Origin: Spirilliplanes yamanashiensis
Lineage (GTDB): Bacteria; Actinomycetota; Actinomycetes; Mycobacteriales; Micromonosporaceae
Length of the DNA stretch: 64,000 nt
NCBI RefSeq assembly: GCF_016863475.1
Contig: NZ_BOOY01000029.1
Coordinates: 124,001-188,000 of the forward strand
Direction of reading: 5' to 3'
This document shows positions 46,046 through 54,474 of this stretch, in pieces. Below the pieces are notes generated by a model. The model searched no databases. It was not told where the DNA came from and was given only the letters and a program-made list of their open reading frames with translations. The translations under genes and the position numbers were made by a program. Position 1 is the first letter of the stretch. Every line of letters starts with the position of its first letter.

Positions 46046-46923
46046 CCCTGGCTCCCCAGGGCGGCGCAGGACGCCTCGTCGGGCAGCAGCGGGCGCAGCG
46101 TGACCGTCCACTGCTTGCCGCCGGACGTCCACGGCGTCAGGGCGTTGGCGTCCTTCGCGGCGGCGAGCACCTCGCCGACGTCGGCGCCGGTGACGGTGGC
46201 GCAGCCCAGGCCGGCCGCGCCGACGTCGCCGGGCAACTGCGGGCCGGGCCACTCGCGGGCGGGCGGGGCGCTGATGCCGGGCTCGTCGGTGTTCTTCCAC
46301 GGCACGGCGATCGCGGCGAGCGCGGCCGGCTCGTAGGGGGCGCCGGCCGTGCCCTGCAGGGCGCCCAGCTGCTCGACGAACGCCGACAGCTTCTGCCGGG
46401 CCGTCCGCTGCGCGGCGGTGAGGGCCGGGTCGTCGGGCATGGCCTCGCCGAGCGCCACCACCTCGACGGACTGGGTGCCCTCGGCGGTGACGACGGTGAC
46501 GCGGGTGTTCGGCGCGTCGGCCACGTTGGGGCGGCCGAAGTCGGTGCCGTTCCTCACCCCGGCTGCGGTGGCCTGCCGCACCAGGTCCTGCACGACCTCG
46601 GGCTTGACCGTGGTGACCTGCACGCTGGGCAGGGCGGGCGCCGGGTAGATCATGATCTGCGGGCCGGGCGTGATGAGCCGCCCGTCGTCGTACAGGCTGA
46701 CCAGCGGGATGCGGCTCAGCGTGACCTCCGGCGTGATGAAGCCGCCCACGTGGGCGACCCGCAGCACGGGTGCCTCGCCCGCGGCGGCCGGGTCGGACCC
46801 GGTGGAGCCGTCGGGGGACGGCGCGCCGGTGCTCTCGGCGTCGCCGGCGGAGCCGGCACACGCGGCGCCGAACAGGAGCAGGAACACGGCGGCGGCCGCA
46901 CTGATGCCGCGGAGTCTGGTCAT
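46042..46923 (-). CDS. Uncharacterised lipoprotein
   Basis: 293 residues. Signal peptide II with lipobox LLLFGAAC (Cys about 22), then a Ser/Asp-rich linker, and a globular domain. Recognisable pieces: VAHVGGFITPEVTLSRIPLVSLYDDGRLI (in part), GPQIMIYPAPALP, VTTVKPEVVQDLVRQA and WTVTLRPLLPDEASC. The family is common in actinobacteria and has no known function; a second Cys pair (GCATVTG, ASCAALG) could form a disulfide. It follows the alcohol dehydrogenase gene by 53 bases on the same strand. Confidence 0.8.
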   Translation of the reverse strand: MTRLRGISAAAAVFLLLFGAACAGSAGDAESTGAPSPDGSTGSDPAAAGEAPVLRVAHVGGFITPEVTLSRIPLVSLYDDGRLITPGPQIMIYPAPALPSVQVTTVKPEVVQDLVRQATAAGVRNGTDFGRPNVADAPNTRVTVVTAEGTQSVEVVALGEAMPDDPALTAAQRTARQKLSAFVEQLGALQGTAGAPYEPAALAAIAVPWKNTDEPGISAPPAREWPGPQLPGDVGAAGLGCATVTGADVGEVLAAAKDANALTPWTSGGKQWTVTLRPLLPDEASCAALGSQG

Positions 46924-46976
46924 AGGTGGTCCGACGCGGGTCACGGGCGGCGGGTTCCCCGGAGATCCGAGAAAAG

Positions 46977-48023
46977 TCAGAAGACGATGCACACCTTGCC
47001 GCCGGCGCCCTCGGCGGCCACCCGGTACGCCTCCGCCGCCTCGGCCAGCGGGTACCGGTGCGACACCACGACGTCCGGGCGCAGCCCCCAGCGGGCCAGG
47101 TTGGCGAGCAGGTCGGCCATGTGCCGCACCGAGGTGACCCACGAGCCGTACAGCGTGATCTGCTTGTGGATCAGCAGCTCGGACACGGCGAAGCTGACGG
47201 TGCCGCCCTCCCCCACGAACGCGCACCGGCCCCACGTGCGGGTGTTGGCCAGGGCCAGCTCGCGGGCGGCGGCGCTGCCGGAGCAGTCGATCGACGCCTC
47301 GGCGCCCCGGCCGCCGGTCAGCTCGGCGATCGCCTCGGCCGCGCCGTCGCCGGCGGGCACCGCGTGGTCGACCAGGCCCAGGTCGGCGGCGAGCTTCAGC
47401 CGGTCGGGCGAGAGGTCGGTGCCGATGATCGGCCCGGCGCCCATCGCCCGGCCCAGCATGGCGGCGGCCAGGCCGACCGGGCCCAGGCCGGTGATGAGCA
47501 GCCGGTCGAGGCCGGAGACCCGCAGCCGCAGCAGCGCCTCGTACGCCGTGCCGAACCCGCACGACACCAGCGCCCCGTCGGCGAACGACAGCTCGTCGGG
47601 CAGCACCAGGCAGGTGCGCTCCTCGGCGAGCAGGTACTCGGCGTGCCCGCCGTCGCGCTGCCAGCCGTAGGCGGCGCGGGTCGGCGCGGTGCAGCCGATC
47701 AGGTAGCCGTGCCGGCACTCGTCGCACTGCCCGCACCCGGCGATGTGGTAGACCGCCACCCGGTCGCCCACGCCGATCCGGTGCACGCCCGGACCGACGG
47801 CGACGACCTCGCCGCACGGCTCGTGCCCGGCGATCACCCCGCGGTACGCCTCGGCGCCGTGCCCGAGGTGCTCGCGGTAGATGGCCCGGATGTCGCTGCC
47901 GCAGATGGACGAGGCCTTCATCGCGAGCAGCACCTGGCCGTGCCCCGGGGAGGGCACGGCCACGGTGACGTGCTCGACGGTGCTGTCGCCGGGCAGGCGT
48001 ACCCCGGCCATCGTCTCGGTCAT
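46977..48023 (-). CDS. Zinc-dependent medium-chain alcohol/polyol dehydrogenase
   Basis: 348 residues. Catalytic zinc ligands in SSICGSDI and AGHEPCGEV, structural-zinc loop [16 protein letters not shown], and the NAD(P) site [15 protein letters not shown]. Similar to sorbitol/threonine dehydrogenases. Its place 12 bases after the permease genes of a SmoE-like importer suggests it oxidises the imported polyol or sugar. ATG 48023 is chosen over two GTGs directly upstream. Substrate is inference from context. Confidence 0.88.
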   Translation of the reverse strand: MTETMAGVRLPGDSTVEHVTVAVPSPGHGQVLLAMKASSICGSDIRAIYREHLGHGAEAYRGVIAGHEPCGEVVAVGPGVHRIGVGDRVAVYHIAGCGQCDECRHGYLIGCTAPTRAAYGWQRDGGHAEYLLAEERTCLVLPDELSFADGALVSCGFGTAYEALLRLRVSGLDRLLITGLGPVGLAAAMLGRAMGAGPIIGTDLSPDRLKLAADLGLVDHAVPAGDGAAEAIAELTGGRGAEASIDCSGSAAARELALANTRTWGRCAFVGEGGTVSFAVSELLIHKQITLYGSWVTSVRHMADLLANLARWGLRPDVVVSHRYPLAEAAEAYRVAAEGAGGKVCIVF

Positions 48024-48035
48024 CACCACACTGTC

Positions 48036-48920
48036 CTACTTGACGGAGCCCAGCGACAGGCCCTGCACCAGCTTGTCCTGGGCGGCGAAGCCCGCGACCA
48101 GCACCGGCAGCGAGACGACGAACGCCGCCGCGCACAGCTGCGCCAGGAACAGGCCCTGGCTGGTGACGAAGCTGGTGAGGAACACCGGCGCCGTCTGCGC
48201 CACCGTCGCCGTGAGGACCCGGGCGAACAGCAGCTCGTTCCAGCTGAAGATGAAACAGATCAGCGCGGTGGCCGCGATGCCCGGCATGACGACGGGCGCG
48301 ATGACCGACCGCAGCGTCTTGGCCAGCCCGGCGCCGTCGACCGACGCCGCCTCCAGCATCTCGACCGGCACCTCGGACAGGAACGAGCGCATCATCCAGA
48401 CCGCGATCGGCAGGTTCATCGAGGTGTAGAAGACGATCAGCAGCCAGATGTTGTCGAGCAGCCGGGTGTTCTGGGCGAACAGGTACAGCGGCAGCAGGCC
48501 CGCCACGACTGGCAGCATCTTGGTCGACAGGAAGAAGAACAGGACGTCGGTCCACTTCTTGACCGGCCGGATGCTGAGGGCGTACGCGGCCGGGATCGCC
48601 AGCAGCAGCACGATGATCGTGGAGATGACGCTGGCGGTCAGCGAGTTCAGCAGCGGCGGCCACGGGCTGGCGCCGCCGGTGAAGAACGACCGGTAGCCCT
48701 CCAGGGTCAGCGGGGCGAACACCGACGGCGGGTTCGTGGCGGCGGCGGCCTCGCTGTGGAAGGACGTCAGCACCATCCACACCACGGGCAGCACGAACAG
48801 GATGCCGACGACCCAGGCGAGCAGGCTCAGCAGCGCGCCGCTGCGGGGCTTGCGGGGCTTGCGCGGCTCGCCGGCCTCGGTGCGGGTGGCCGGAACGGGC
48901 GCGGTATCGGTGACGCTCAT
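48036..48920 (-). CDS. Carbohydrate ABC transporter permease (MalG type)
   Basis: 294 residues, six membrane helices, with the MalG-family coupling motif EAASVDGAGLAKTLRSVIAPVVMPG (EAA loop). The first helix is LLSLLAWVVGILFVLPVVWMV. It pairs with the MalF-type permease just upstream, whose TGA overlaps its ATG (ATGA). Forms the channel of the polyol-type importer. The N-terminal 30 residues are a basic, Pro-rich cytoplasmic tail. Confidence 0.93.
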   Translation of the reverse strand: MSVTDTAPVPATRTEAGEPRKPRKPRSGALLSLLAWVVGILFVLPVVWMVLTSFHSEAAAATNPPSVFAPLTLEGYRSFFTGGASPWPPLLNSLTASVISTIIVLLLAIPAAYALSIRPVKKWTDVLFFFLSTKMLPVVAGLLPLYLFAQNTRLLDNIWLLIVFYTSMNLPIAVWMMRSFLSEVPVEMLEAASVDGAGLAKTLRSVIAPVVMPGIAATALICFIFSWNELLFARVLTATVAQTAPVFLTSFVTSQGLFLAQLCAAAFVVSLPVLVAGFAAQDKLVQGLSLGSVK

Positions 48921-49873
48921 CGGCCGGATTCCTCTCGGAACAGCGACGACACCGTCCGCAGGGCGAACGTCGCGATGATGATGGTGCCGATGACGACGAC
49001 CACGGCGGCCGCGGAGGCGCGGCCGTAGTCGTGGGCGTTGTAGAAGGTCTGGTAGACCGCGTACGGCAGGTTCGCCGTGCCCAGGCCGCCGGAGGTGATG
49101 GTGAAGACCGCGTCGAAGTTCTGCACCACGTAGATGGAGCCGAGCAGGCCGCCCAGTTCCAGGTACTGGCGCAGGTGCGGCAGCGTCATGTTGGTGAAGA
49201 TCTGCCAGCTGGTCGCGCCGTCGATGCGGGCCGCCTCGATGACGTCCAGCGGGCGGCTCTGCAGGCCGGCCAGCAGGATCAGCATCATGAACGGCGTCCA
49301 CTGCCAGACCAGCGACGCCACGATGGCGCTCAGCGGCATGCTGGAGATCCAGTCGGGCTGCGGCGGGTCGGCGCCGAACAGGCCCCACAGCCACGTCAGC
49401 GCGCCGTTGAACAGGCCGTACTCGGGGTTGTAGAGGGCGTGCTTCCACAGCAGCGCCGCCGCGACCGGCACGACGAGGAACGGCGCGATCATCATGGTGC
49501 GCACGGCGCCCCGGCCGCGGAACGAGCGGTCGAGCAGCAGGGCGATGCCCAGCCCGAGCAGCAGGCTGATGATGACCACGCTGGCGGTGAGCAGGATGGT
49601 GGTCCACACCGCGTCGCGCATGTTGACGTCGGTGAGGACCCGCTGGAAGTTGTCGAAGCCGGCGAAGCCGATCTCGTCGGGGTAGTACGCGTTCCAGTCC
49701 ATGAACGAGATGACCAGCGTCGCCACGAACGGCAGCTGGGTCACGACGATCATGAACACGAGCGCGGGCAGCAGCGGCGCCCGGCGGGCCCAGGCGGACG
49801 CGCGGCGGGCGCCGGACGGGCGTTCGGGTGGGGTGGCCGTGCCGGGCCCGGGCTTCTCGACCGCGAGCGTCAT
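48917..49873 (-). CDS. Carbohydrate ABC transporter permease (MalF type)
   Basis: 318 residues, six helices after a 30-residue polar lead (LLPALVFMIVVTQLPFVATL is the first). EAA loop EAARIDGATSWQIFTNMTLPHL. RBS GAGAGGAG lies before the ATG at 49873. The start is 26 bases after the end of the solute-binding protein gene. It joins the MalG-type protein to form the membrane channel. Confidence 0.93.
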   Translation of the reverse strand: MTLAVEKPGPGTATPPERPSGARRASAWARRAPLLPALVFMIVVTQLPFVATLVISFMDWNAYYPDEIGFAGFDNFQRVLTDVNMRDAVWTTILLTASVVIISLLLGLGIALLLDRSFRGRGAVRTMMIAPFLVVPVAAALLWKHALYNPEYGLFNGALTWLWGLFGADPPQPDWISSMPLSAIVASLVWQWTPFMMLILLAGLQSRPLDVIEAARIDGATSWQIFTNMTLPHLRQYLELGGLLGSIYVVQNFDAVFTITSGGLGTANLPYAVYQTFYNAHDYGRASAAAVVVVIGTIIIATFALRTVSSLFREESGR

Positions 49874-49899
49874 GGCGTCTCTCCTCTCGATCGCGGCGG

Positions 49900-51264
49900 C
49901 TACAGCCGGGACCGGTAGCGCTCGGCGACGTCGTCGGCGAGCTCCTGACCCCGGTCGAGTGCCTCGTCGACGCTCATCTGGCCGGCGATCGCCGAGCTGA
50001 CCCCCTGCGACACCTGGGTGCCGAGGTCGGTGAACTCGGGGATGTCGACGAACTGGATGCCGATCGCCGGGCGCGGCTGCACGCCGGGGTTGCGGGGATC
50101 GGCGCTGGAGATCGCGGCGCGGGTGGGTTCGGCGAACGCCGACGCCTCGGCCAGGTACTCCTGGTTGGTGTACGTCGAGGCGCGCTTGCCGGCCGGCACC
50201 CGGGACCAGCCGAGTTCCCGGCCGACCAGCTGCTCGTACTCGGCGCTGGACGCCCAGGAGATGAACTTCCAGGCGTTGTCCTTCTTGTCGCTGGCCTGCT
50301 GGATGCCCCACGACCAGGCATACAGCCAGCCGGAGCTCTTGGTCTTCTCGACCGGCGCGGCGACGTAGCCCATCTTGCCCTTGACCGGCGAGTCGGCGGC
50401 CTCGAGCGAGCCGGCGGCGCTGGTCGCGTCGTACCACATGGCGACGTTGCCCTGGACGGTGTTGTTGAGGCACTCGGTGAAGCCGGCCTGCGCCGCGCCG
50501 GCCTCGCCGTGGGCGCGGACCAGGTCGACGTAGAACTGCACGGCCCGCTTGAACTCGGGGGCGTTGACCTGCGCCTGCCAGTCGGCGGTGAACCAGGTGC
50601 CGCCGAACGTGTTGACGACGGTGGTCAGCGGGGCGAAGACCTGGCCCCAGCCGGGCTGGCCGCGCAGGCAGATGCCGTTCATGCCGGGCACCTTGTCGTC
50701 GACCCGGGCGGCGATGTCGGCGACCTGCTGCCAGGTGGGGTTCGCGGGCATCTGCACGCCCTGCTGCTCCAGCACGTCCTTGCGGTACATGAGGAACGAC
50801 GACTCGCCGTAGAACGGCTGGCCGTAGACCTTGCCGTCCTCGGCGGTGAGCGACAGGCGCATCGGCTCGAGGACGTCCTGCTGGTTGAAGCCCGGGTCGG
50901 CGGCGATGTAGCCGTCGAGCGGGGCGATCCACTCGCTCTTGGCGTAGATGGGGATCTCGAAGTTGCTCAGCGAGGCCACGTCGTACTGGCCGGCCTGGCT
51001 GGAGAATTCCTGGCTGATCTTGTCGCGGACGTCGTTCTCGGGCAGGACGGTGAAGTTGACCGGGATGCCGGTGCGGGCGGTGAAGTGCTGCGCCGTGAGT
51101 TTCTGCAGGTCGATCATCTGCGGGTTGTTGACCATGAGCACGTCGATCGCCTCGGCGCCGCCGGCGCCCGCGTCCGAGCCGCCCCAGCCGGCGCAACCCG
51201 TGACGCCCATCGTGAGGAATGCCGCTGCCGCCGCGAGCGCGGGGCGCAATCGTGCGAGGACCAT
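49900..51264 (-). CDS. Solute-binding lipoprotein of a polyol (SmoE-like) ABC importer
   Basis: 454 residues. Lipobox TMGVTGC (Cys about 24). The start of the mature domain, IDVLMVNNPQMIDLQKLTAQHF and QYDVASLSNFEIPIYAKSEWIAPLDG, resembles sorbitol/mannitol-binding SmoE proteins, so a polyol ligand is likely. Further family parts are GQPFYGESSFLMYRKDVLE and GWGQVFAPLTTVV. It captures the solute at the outer membrane face and hands it to the permeases. No ATPase gene follows, so a shared MsiK-type ATPase from elsewhere is probably used. Confidence 0.92.
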   Translation of the reverse strand: MVLARLRPALAAAAAFLTMGVTGCAGWGGSDAGAGGAEAIDVLMVNNPQMIDLQKLTAQHFTARTGIPVNFTVLPENDVRDKISQEFSSQAGQYDVASLSNFEIPIYAKSEWIAPLDGYIAADPGFNQQDVLEPMRLSLTAEDGKVYGQPFYGESSFLMYRKDVLEQQGVQMPANPTWQQVADIAARVDDKVPGMNGICLRGQPGWGQVFAPLTTVVNTFGGTWFTADWQAQVNAPEFKRAVQFYVDLVRAHGEAGAAQAGFTECLNNTVQGNVAMWYDATSAAGSLEAADSPVKGKMGYVAAPVEKTKSSGWLYAWSWGIQQASDKKDNAWKFISWASSAEYEQLVGRELGWSRVPAGKRASTYTNQEYLAEASAFAEPTRAAISSADPRNPGVQPRPAIGIQFVDIPEFTDLGTQVSQGVSSAIAGQMSVDEALDRGQELADDVAERYRSRL

Positions 51265-51326
51265 GCCGCCTCCTCGGTGAGGCTGTCGCCGGGTGCCGTT
51301 ATTGCCCCGGAAACAATCCGGTCATC

Positions 51327-51355
51327 AGTACATGCCTGAGATCGACGCCTGTCAA
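51327..51355 (-). promoter_or_regulatory. Promoter of the polyol importer operon
   Basis: Minus strand -35 TTGACA (51350-51355), 17-bp spacer, -10 TGTACT (51327-51332). Downstream, an imperfect repeat ATTG-N9-CAAT (about 51301-51317) and CCGGA/TCCGG halves could bind a sugar-responsive repressor; none is encoded nearby. Confidence 0.65.
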
Positions 51356-51419
51356 CAGAGCGTCACAGTCGTACCACGTGATGGAATCGCCGCAGGTCAC
51401 CCCGGCGATCGGCCGTCTC

Positions 51420-52994
51420 TCAGCCGCGCAGCCCGCCGGTGGCCAGGTGGGCGAAGGCCGCCGCCAGGTCCGGGCGGGTGCGCGGCGCGCCGACGTAGCC
51501 GCCGACCGGCGCGACGGCCCGCTCCAGCGCGGCGACCGCCGCGTTCGTCCCGCCGAACACCACGATCGCCAGGTCGACCGGCCGGTCATCGGCGCGCGCC
51601 CCGGCCAGGTCCGCGGCCAGCCGGTCCGGGTCGGCCGGGCCGGCCGCGCCCGCGCCGCGCCCGTCGAGCACCACCAGCACCCGCTGCGGCACGCCGGGGC
51701 GCCAGCCGTCGCGGGCGGCGGTGTACGCCGCGAGCACCGCCGCGTCCGGCGGTCCTGCCCGGCCCGCCGGGGCGAGCGCGTGCAGGCCGCCGGCCAGCGC
51801 CGCCCGGCGCCCGGCGTCGAGCGGGCCGGGCCGGACGACGACCCGGTGGCGCCGGCCCGCCAGCGTCCACAGCCCGGCGCGCGCGTCGGCCGGCAGCGCG
51901 TCGACGACCTCCTGGGCGCAGCGCTGCGCGTCGGTCAGCAGCGGCTCGTCGCCGCCCGGGGCCGGTCGCGCGGTGCCCGCCGCGGTGTCCAGCACGACCA
52001 GCACGTCGGCGCGGCGGTCGGCGGCGTACCAGGCGGCGAACACGCGGTCGACGGCCGGGCCGTCCAGGTCGGCGGCGGGCGCGGCGGCGAGGTCGGCCGC
52101 GGCCCGGCCGCCGGCGGGCACGGCGCCGTCGGGGGTGCGCAGCCCGGCCGCGGCCAGGGCGGGCGCGGCCGGCGGGCCGGTGAGCGCCGCCCGCAGCCGG
52201 GCCAGGCCGCCGGTGCGCAGCGGGTCGGCGGCGGCGGCCGCGCTCGGCAGGTAGGTGAAGCGCAGCAGGGCGGACGCGTCGCCGCCCGGCCGGACGCGCA
52301 TCCCCGGGCCGGCGGCGCCCAGCGCGTGCTCGGCGACCAGCCCCACCTCGCGGCCGGCGGCGGGCAGGGCGGGCCCGGCGGTGCTGCGGGCGGTGCGCCG
52401 GGCCCGCTGCAGCCACATGGCGGCGGCGTCGGCGCCCGCGTCCGCCCGGATGGCGGCGGCGGCCGCGCCCGCGCCGACCAGCCCGGCGCCGGAGCGGGCC
52501 GGATCGGTCAGCGCGAGGGTGCGCCGCCCCTCGGCGACGGCCCGGGCCAGCGCGAGCCAGGTGGCGGGCGGCTCGGCGTCGCGGGCGAGCATCAGCACCG
52601 GGCTGGTCGCCACGACGGTGCCGGCGCCCGCCGCGTCGCGGGCCGGCGTGAACGCCCCCGCCTCGGTGGCCCAGGCGCCGTCGTCGGGGATCCACACGTC
52701 GGCCGGGGCCGCGGCGGCGGCGTCACCGGCGGTGCGCCCGTCGGCGGTCACCACCGCGAGCGCCACGCAGTCCGTCCCGGCGGCCAGGCCCGGCGCCAGC
52801 GCGGTGAGCACCGGCGCGTACGCGGTGGCGGCGACGACGGTCAGCGGGGTGCACGGGGCGGCCGCGGACGGCCCGTCCCGGCCGCCGTCGCGGCGCAGCA
52901 GCGCGACGCCGGCCGCGGCCGCCGCGACGATCAGGACCGCCGTCACGGTCAGCCATCGGCGGGCGGTGCGCCGGCCGGCGCGGTGCTTCGCCAT
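51420..52994 (-). CDS. Extracytoplasmic solute-binding/VWA-like protein
   Basis: 524 residues. A basic N-terminus and one membrane helix (TVTAVLIVAAAAAGVALL) act as signal anchor. Residues 45-300 resemble a bacterial type-II solute-binding domain (PLTVVAATAYAPVLTALAPGL; ADVWIPDDGAW; TSPVLMLARDAE). Residues 340-524 resemble a von Willebrand A domain (RADVLVVLDTAAGTAR ... RVLVVLDGRGAG). The MIDAS motif is not intact (VLDTAAGT instead of DxSxS), so metal-dependent adhesion may be lost. Role unknown. Upstream of, and transcribed in the same direction as, the importer operon. Confidence 0.7.
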   Translation of the reverse strand: MAKHRAGRRTARRWLTVTAVLIVAAAAAGVALLRRDGGRDGPSAAAPCTPLTVVAATAYAPVLTALAPGLAAGTDCVALAVVTADGRTAGDAAAAAPADVWIPDDGAWATEAGAFTPARDAAGAGTVVATSPVLMLARDAEPPATWLALARAVAEGRRTLALTDPARSGAGLVGAGAAAAAIRADAGADAAAMWLQRARRTARSTAGPALPAAGREVGLVAEHALGAAGPGMRVRPGGDASALLRFTYLPSAAAAADPLRTGGLARLRAALTGPPAAPALAAAGLRTPDGAVPAGGRAAADLAAAPAADLDGPAVDRVFAAWYAADRRADVLVVLDTAAGTARPAPGGDEPLLTDAQRCAQEVVDALPADARAGLWTLAGRRHRVVVRPGPLDAGRRAALAGGLHALAPAGRAGPPDAAVLAAYTAARDGWRPGVPQRVLVVLDGRGAGAAGPADPDRLAADLAGARADDRPVDLAIVVFGGTNAAVAALERAVAPVGGYVGAPRTRPDLAAAFAHLATGGLRG

Positions 52995-53135
52995 GACCCT
53001 CCCCGGAACCCCGCCACCCCCGTGTCCGCGCAGGTGGCGACGGGTTCAAGGATGCCAGGTGTTCGCTCGCGACGGCACTGCGTGACGGCGCGGGGGATCA
53101 ATGGGCGGGCATGTCGGACACGCCGGGTGATCGGT

Positions 53136-53342
53136 TCAGGCGACGCGGGCGGCGGCGTCCCCGAGGCTCACCACGTCGCCGGGGAACAGCTGGCGGCCCC
53201 GCCGGTCCTCCACCTCGCCGTTGACCCGGACCTCGCCCGCGCCGATGCGCCACTTCGCCTCGCCGCCCGTGTCGATGAGGTCGGCGAGCTTGAGGAACTG
53301 GCCGAGGCGGATCATCTCGCCGTCGATGGGCACGTCGCGCAT
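53136..53342 (-). CDS. Small S4-domain RNA-binding protein (YbcJ-like)
   Basis: 68 residues comprising one S4-like fold: RLGQFLKLADLIDTGGEAKW, GEVRVNGEVEDRRGRQLFPGD and VVSLG. Such one-domain proteins bind structured RNA, probably at the ribosome. ATG 53342 is preferred. It is divergent from the YcnI-like gene with 76 bases between the starts. Confidence 0.85.
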   Translation of the reverse strand: MRDVPIDGEMIRLGQFLKLADLIDTGGEAKWRIGAGEVRVNGEVEDRRGRQLFPGDVVSLGDAAARVA

Positions 53343-53418
53343 CGGCCCATCATGCCGGGCGCGGAAATTTCTCGCGCCGCGGCTGAACCATTCCCGGCCG
53401 CGGTACGAACTATCTGCC

Positions 53419-54237
53419 GTGAGGGTGCACCGGATCGCTTCTCGGGCAGGCGTGCTGGCCGGCGCCGCCACGGCCGTGCTGATCGGCCTGGCGGCCCCGG
53501 CCTCCGCCGGCGTCACGATCTCGCCGAACACGGCCGTGCAGGGCACGGGCGTCAACGGCGACTTCACGATCACCAACGACCACCCGTCGTCGGCGATCAC
53601 GACGGTGACGCTGACCCTGCCGGCGAACCACCCGATCCCGGAGGTCTACCCGCTGTCGGCGGAGGACTGGGCGCCGCGGCTGACGACGCGGCGGCTCGAC
53701 CCGCCGGTGCCGGGCCTGCACGGCAGCATGATCGACCAGGCCACGGCCACCGTGGTGTGGACGGCGATGCCCGGCCGCGCGCTGCAGCCCGGGAAGAAGG
53801 CCGACCTGCGGATCGCGATGGGTCCGCTGCCGGAGGCCGACCACATCGTGTTCACGGTGCAGCCGACGTACGCCGACGGCAGCACCGGCCCGGCCACGGG
53901 CAACGGCGCCACCGACTTCGGGGCCACCCGGGTCGCGATGAAGCTGACCCCGGCCGTGGTGGCGCCGCTCGACCCGGTGGACGAAGCCGCCATCACGCCG
54001 ACCGTGCAGGAGCCCGGCACCGGCGCGTGGGCGGTGTCCGGCTGGATCGCCGCGGCGGTCTTCGCGGCCTTCGGCGTCGTGGCGACGCTGCGGGCCCGCC
54101 GCGAATGGCGGCACACGGACGACCCGGCGCCGGGGGCGGCGCCGGTCGGTAAGGAAGTCCAGGACGACGACGGTGCGCGTGAGCCGGCGGTGGCCGGCCC
54201 CCGCGTGACGTCCTGGAGCTACCGCGACGGTCCCTGA
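53419..54237 (+). CDS. YcnI-like (DUF1775) exported protein lacking the N-terminal copper-ligand histidine
   Basis: 272 residues. Signal peptide VLAGAATAVLIGLAAPASA, then GVTISPNTAVQG and NHPIPEVYPLSAEDWAPRLTT, the DUF1775 landmarks. In copper-binding YcnI the mature protein begins with His (HVTV); here the residue after the ASA site is Gly (GVTI), so the known copper-binding site is lost. A C-terminal membrane helix (GWIAAAVFAAFGVVATLRA) and basic tail anchor it. GTG 53419 is the longest likely start; GTG 53425 would suit a leaderless message. Followed by a terminator hairpin. Confidence 0.78.
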   Translation: MRVHRIASRAGVLAGAATAVLIGLAAPASAGVTISPNTAVQGTGVNGDFTITNDHPSSAITTVTLTLPANHPIPEVYPLSAEDWAPRLTTRRLDPPVPGLHGSMIDQATATVVWTAMPGRALQPGKKADLRIAMGPLPEADHIVFTVQPTYADGSTGPATGNGATDFGATRVAMKLTPAVVAPLDPVDEAAITPTVQEPGTGAWAVSGWIAAAVFAAFGVVATLRARREWRHTDDPAPGAAPVGKEVQDDDGAREPAVAGPRVTSWSYRDGP

Positions 54238-54298
54238 CCGGAGCGGGAGGAGGGCGACGACGGCCAACTGCGGCAACAGGACCGTCGGCCCGGCAGGG

Positions 54299-54330
54299 GC
54301 GGGGCGGGGAGTGGCGGCTCCCCGCCCCGC
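54299..54330 (+). terminator. Terminator after the YcnI-like gene
   Basis: Perfect 13-bp stem GCGGGGCGGGGAG / CTCCCCGCCCCGC with a 6-base loop TGGCGG, about 60 bases after the stop codon and upstream of zwf. Confidence 0.75.
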
Positions 54331-54474
54331 GCTGCATGACCCACACCCGCCCGCAGGAGCGATCAGGGTCACGCAAGATCATGGCAGATGCTGGGACGGG
54401 CGTGTGCCCGCCGCCCACCCGTCTGCGTAAGGTTTGCTCGACGGTGACCGACCGCGCTCGGAGGACGACGCACG

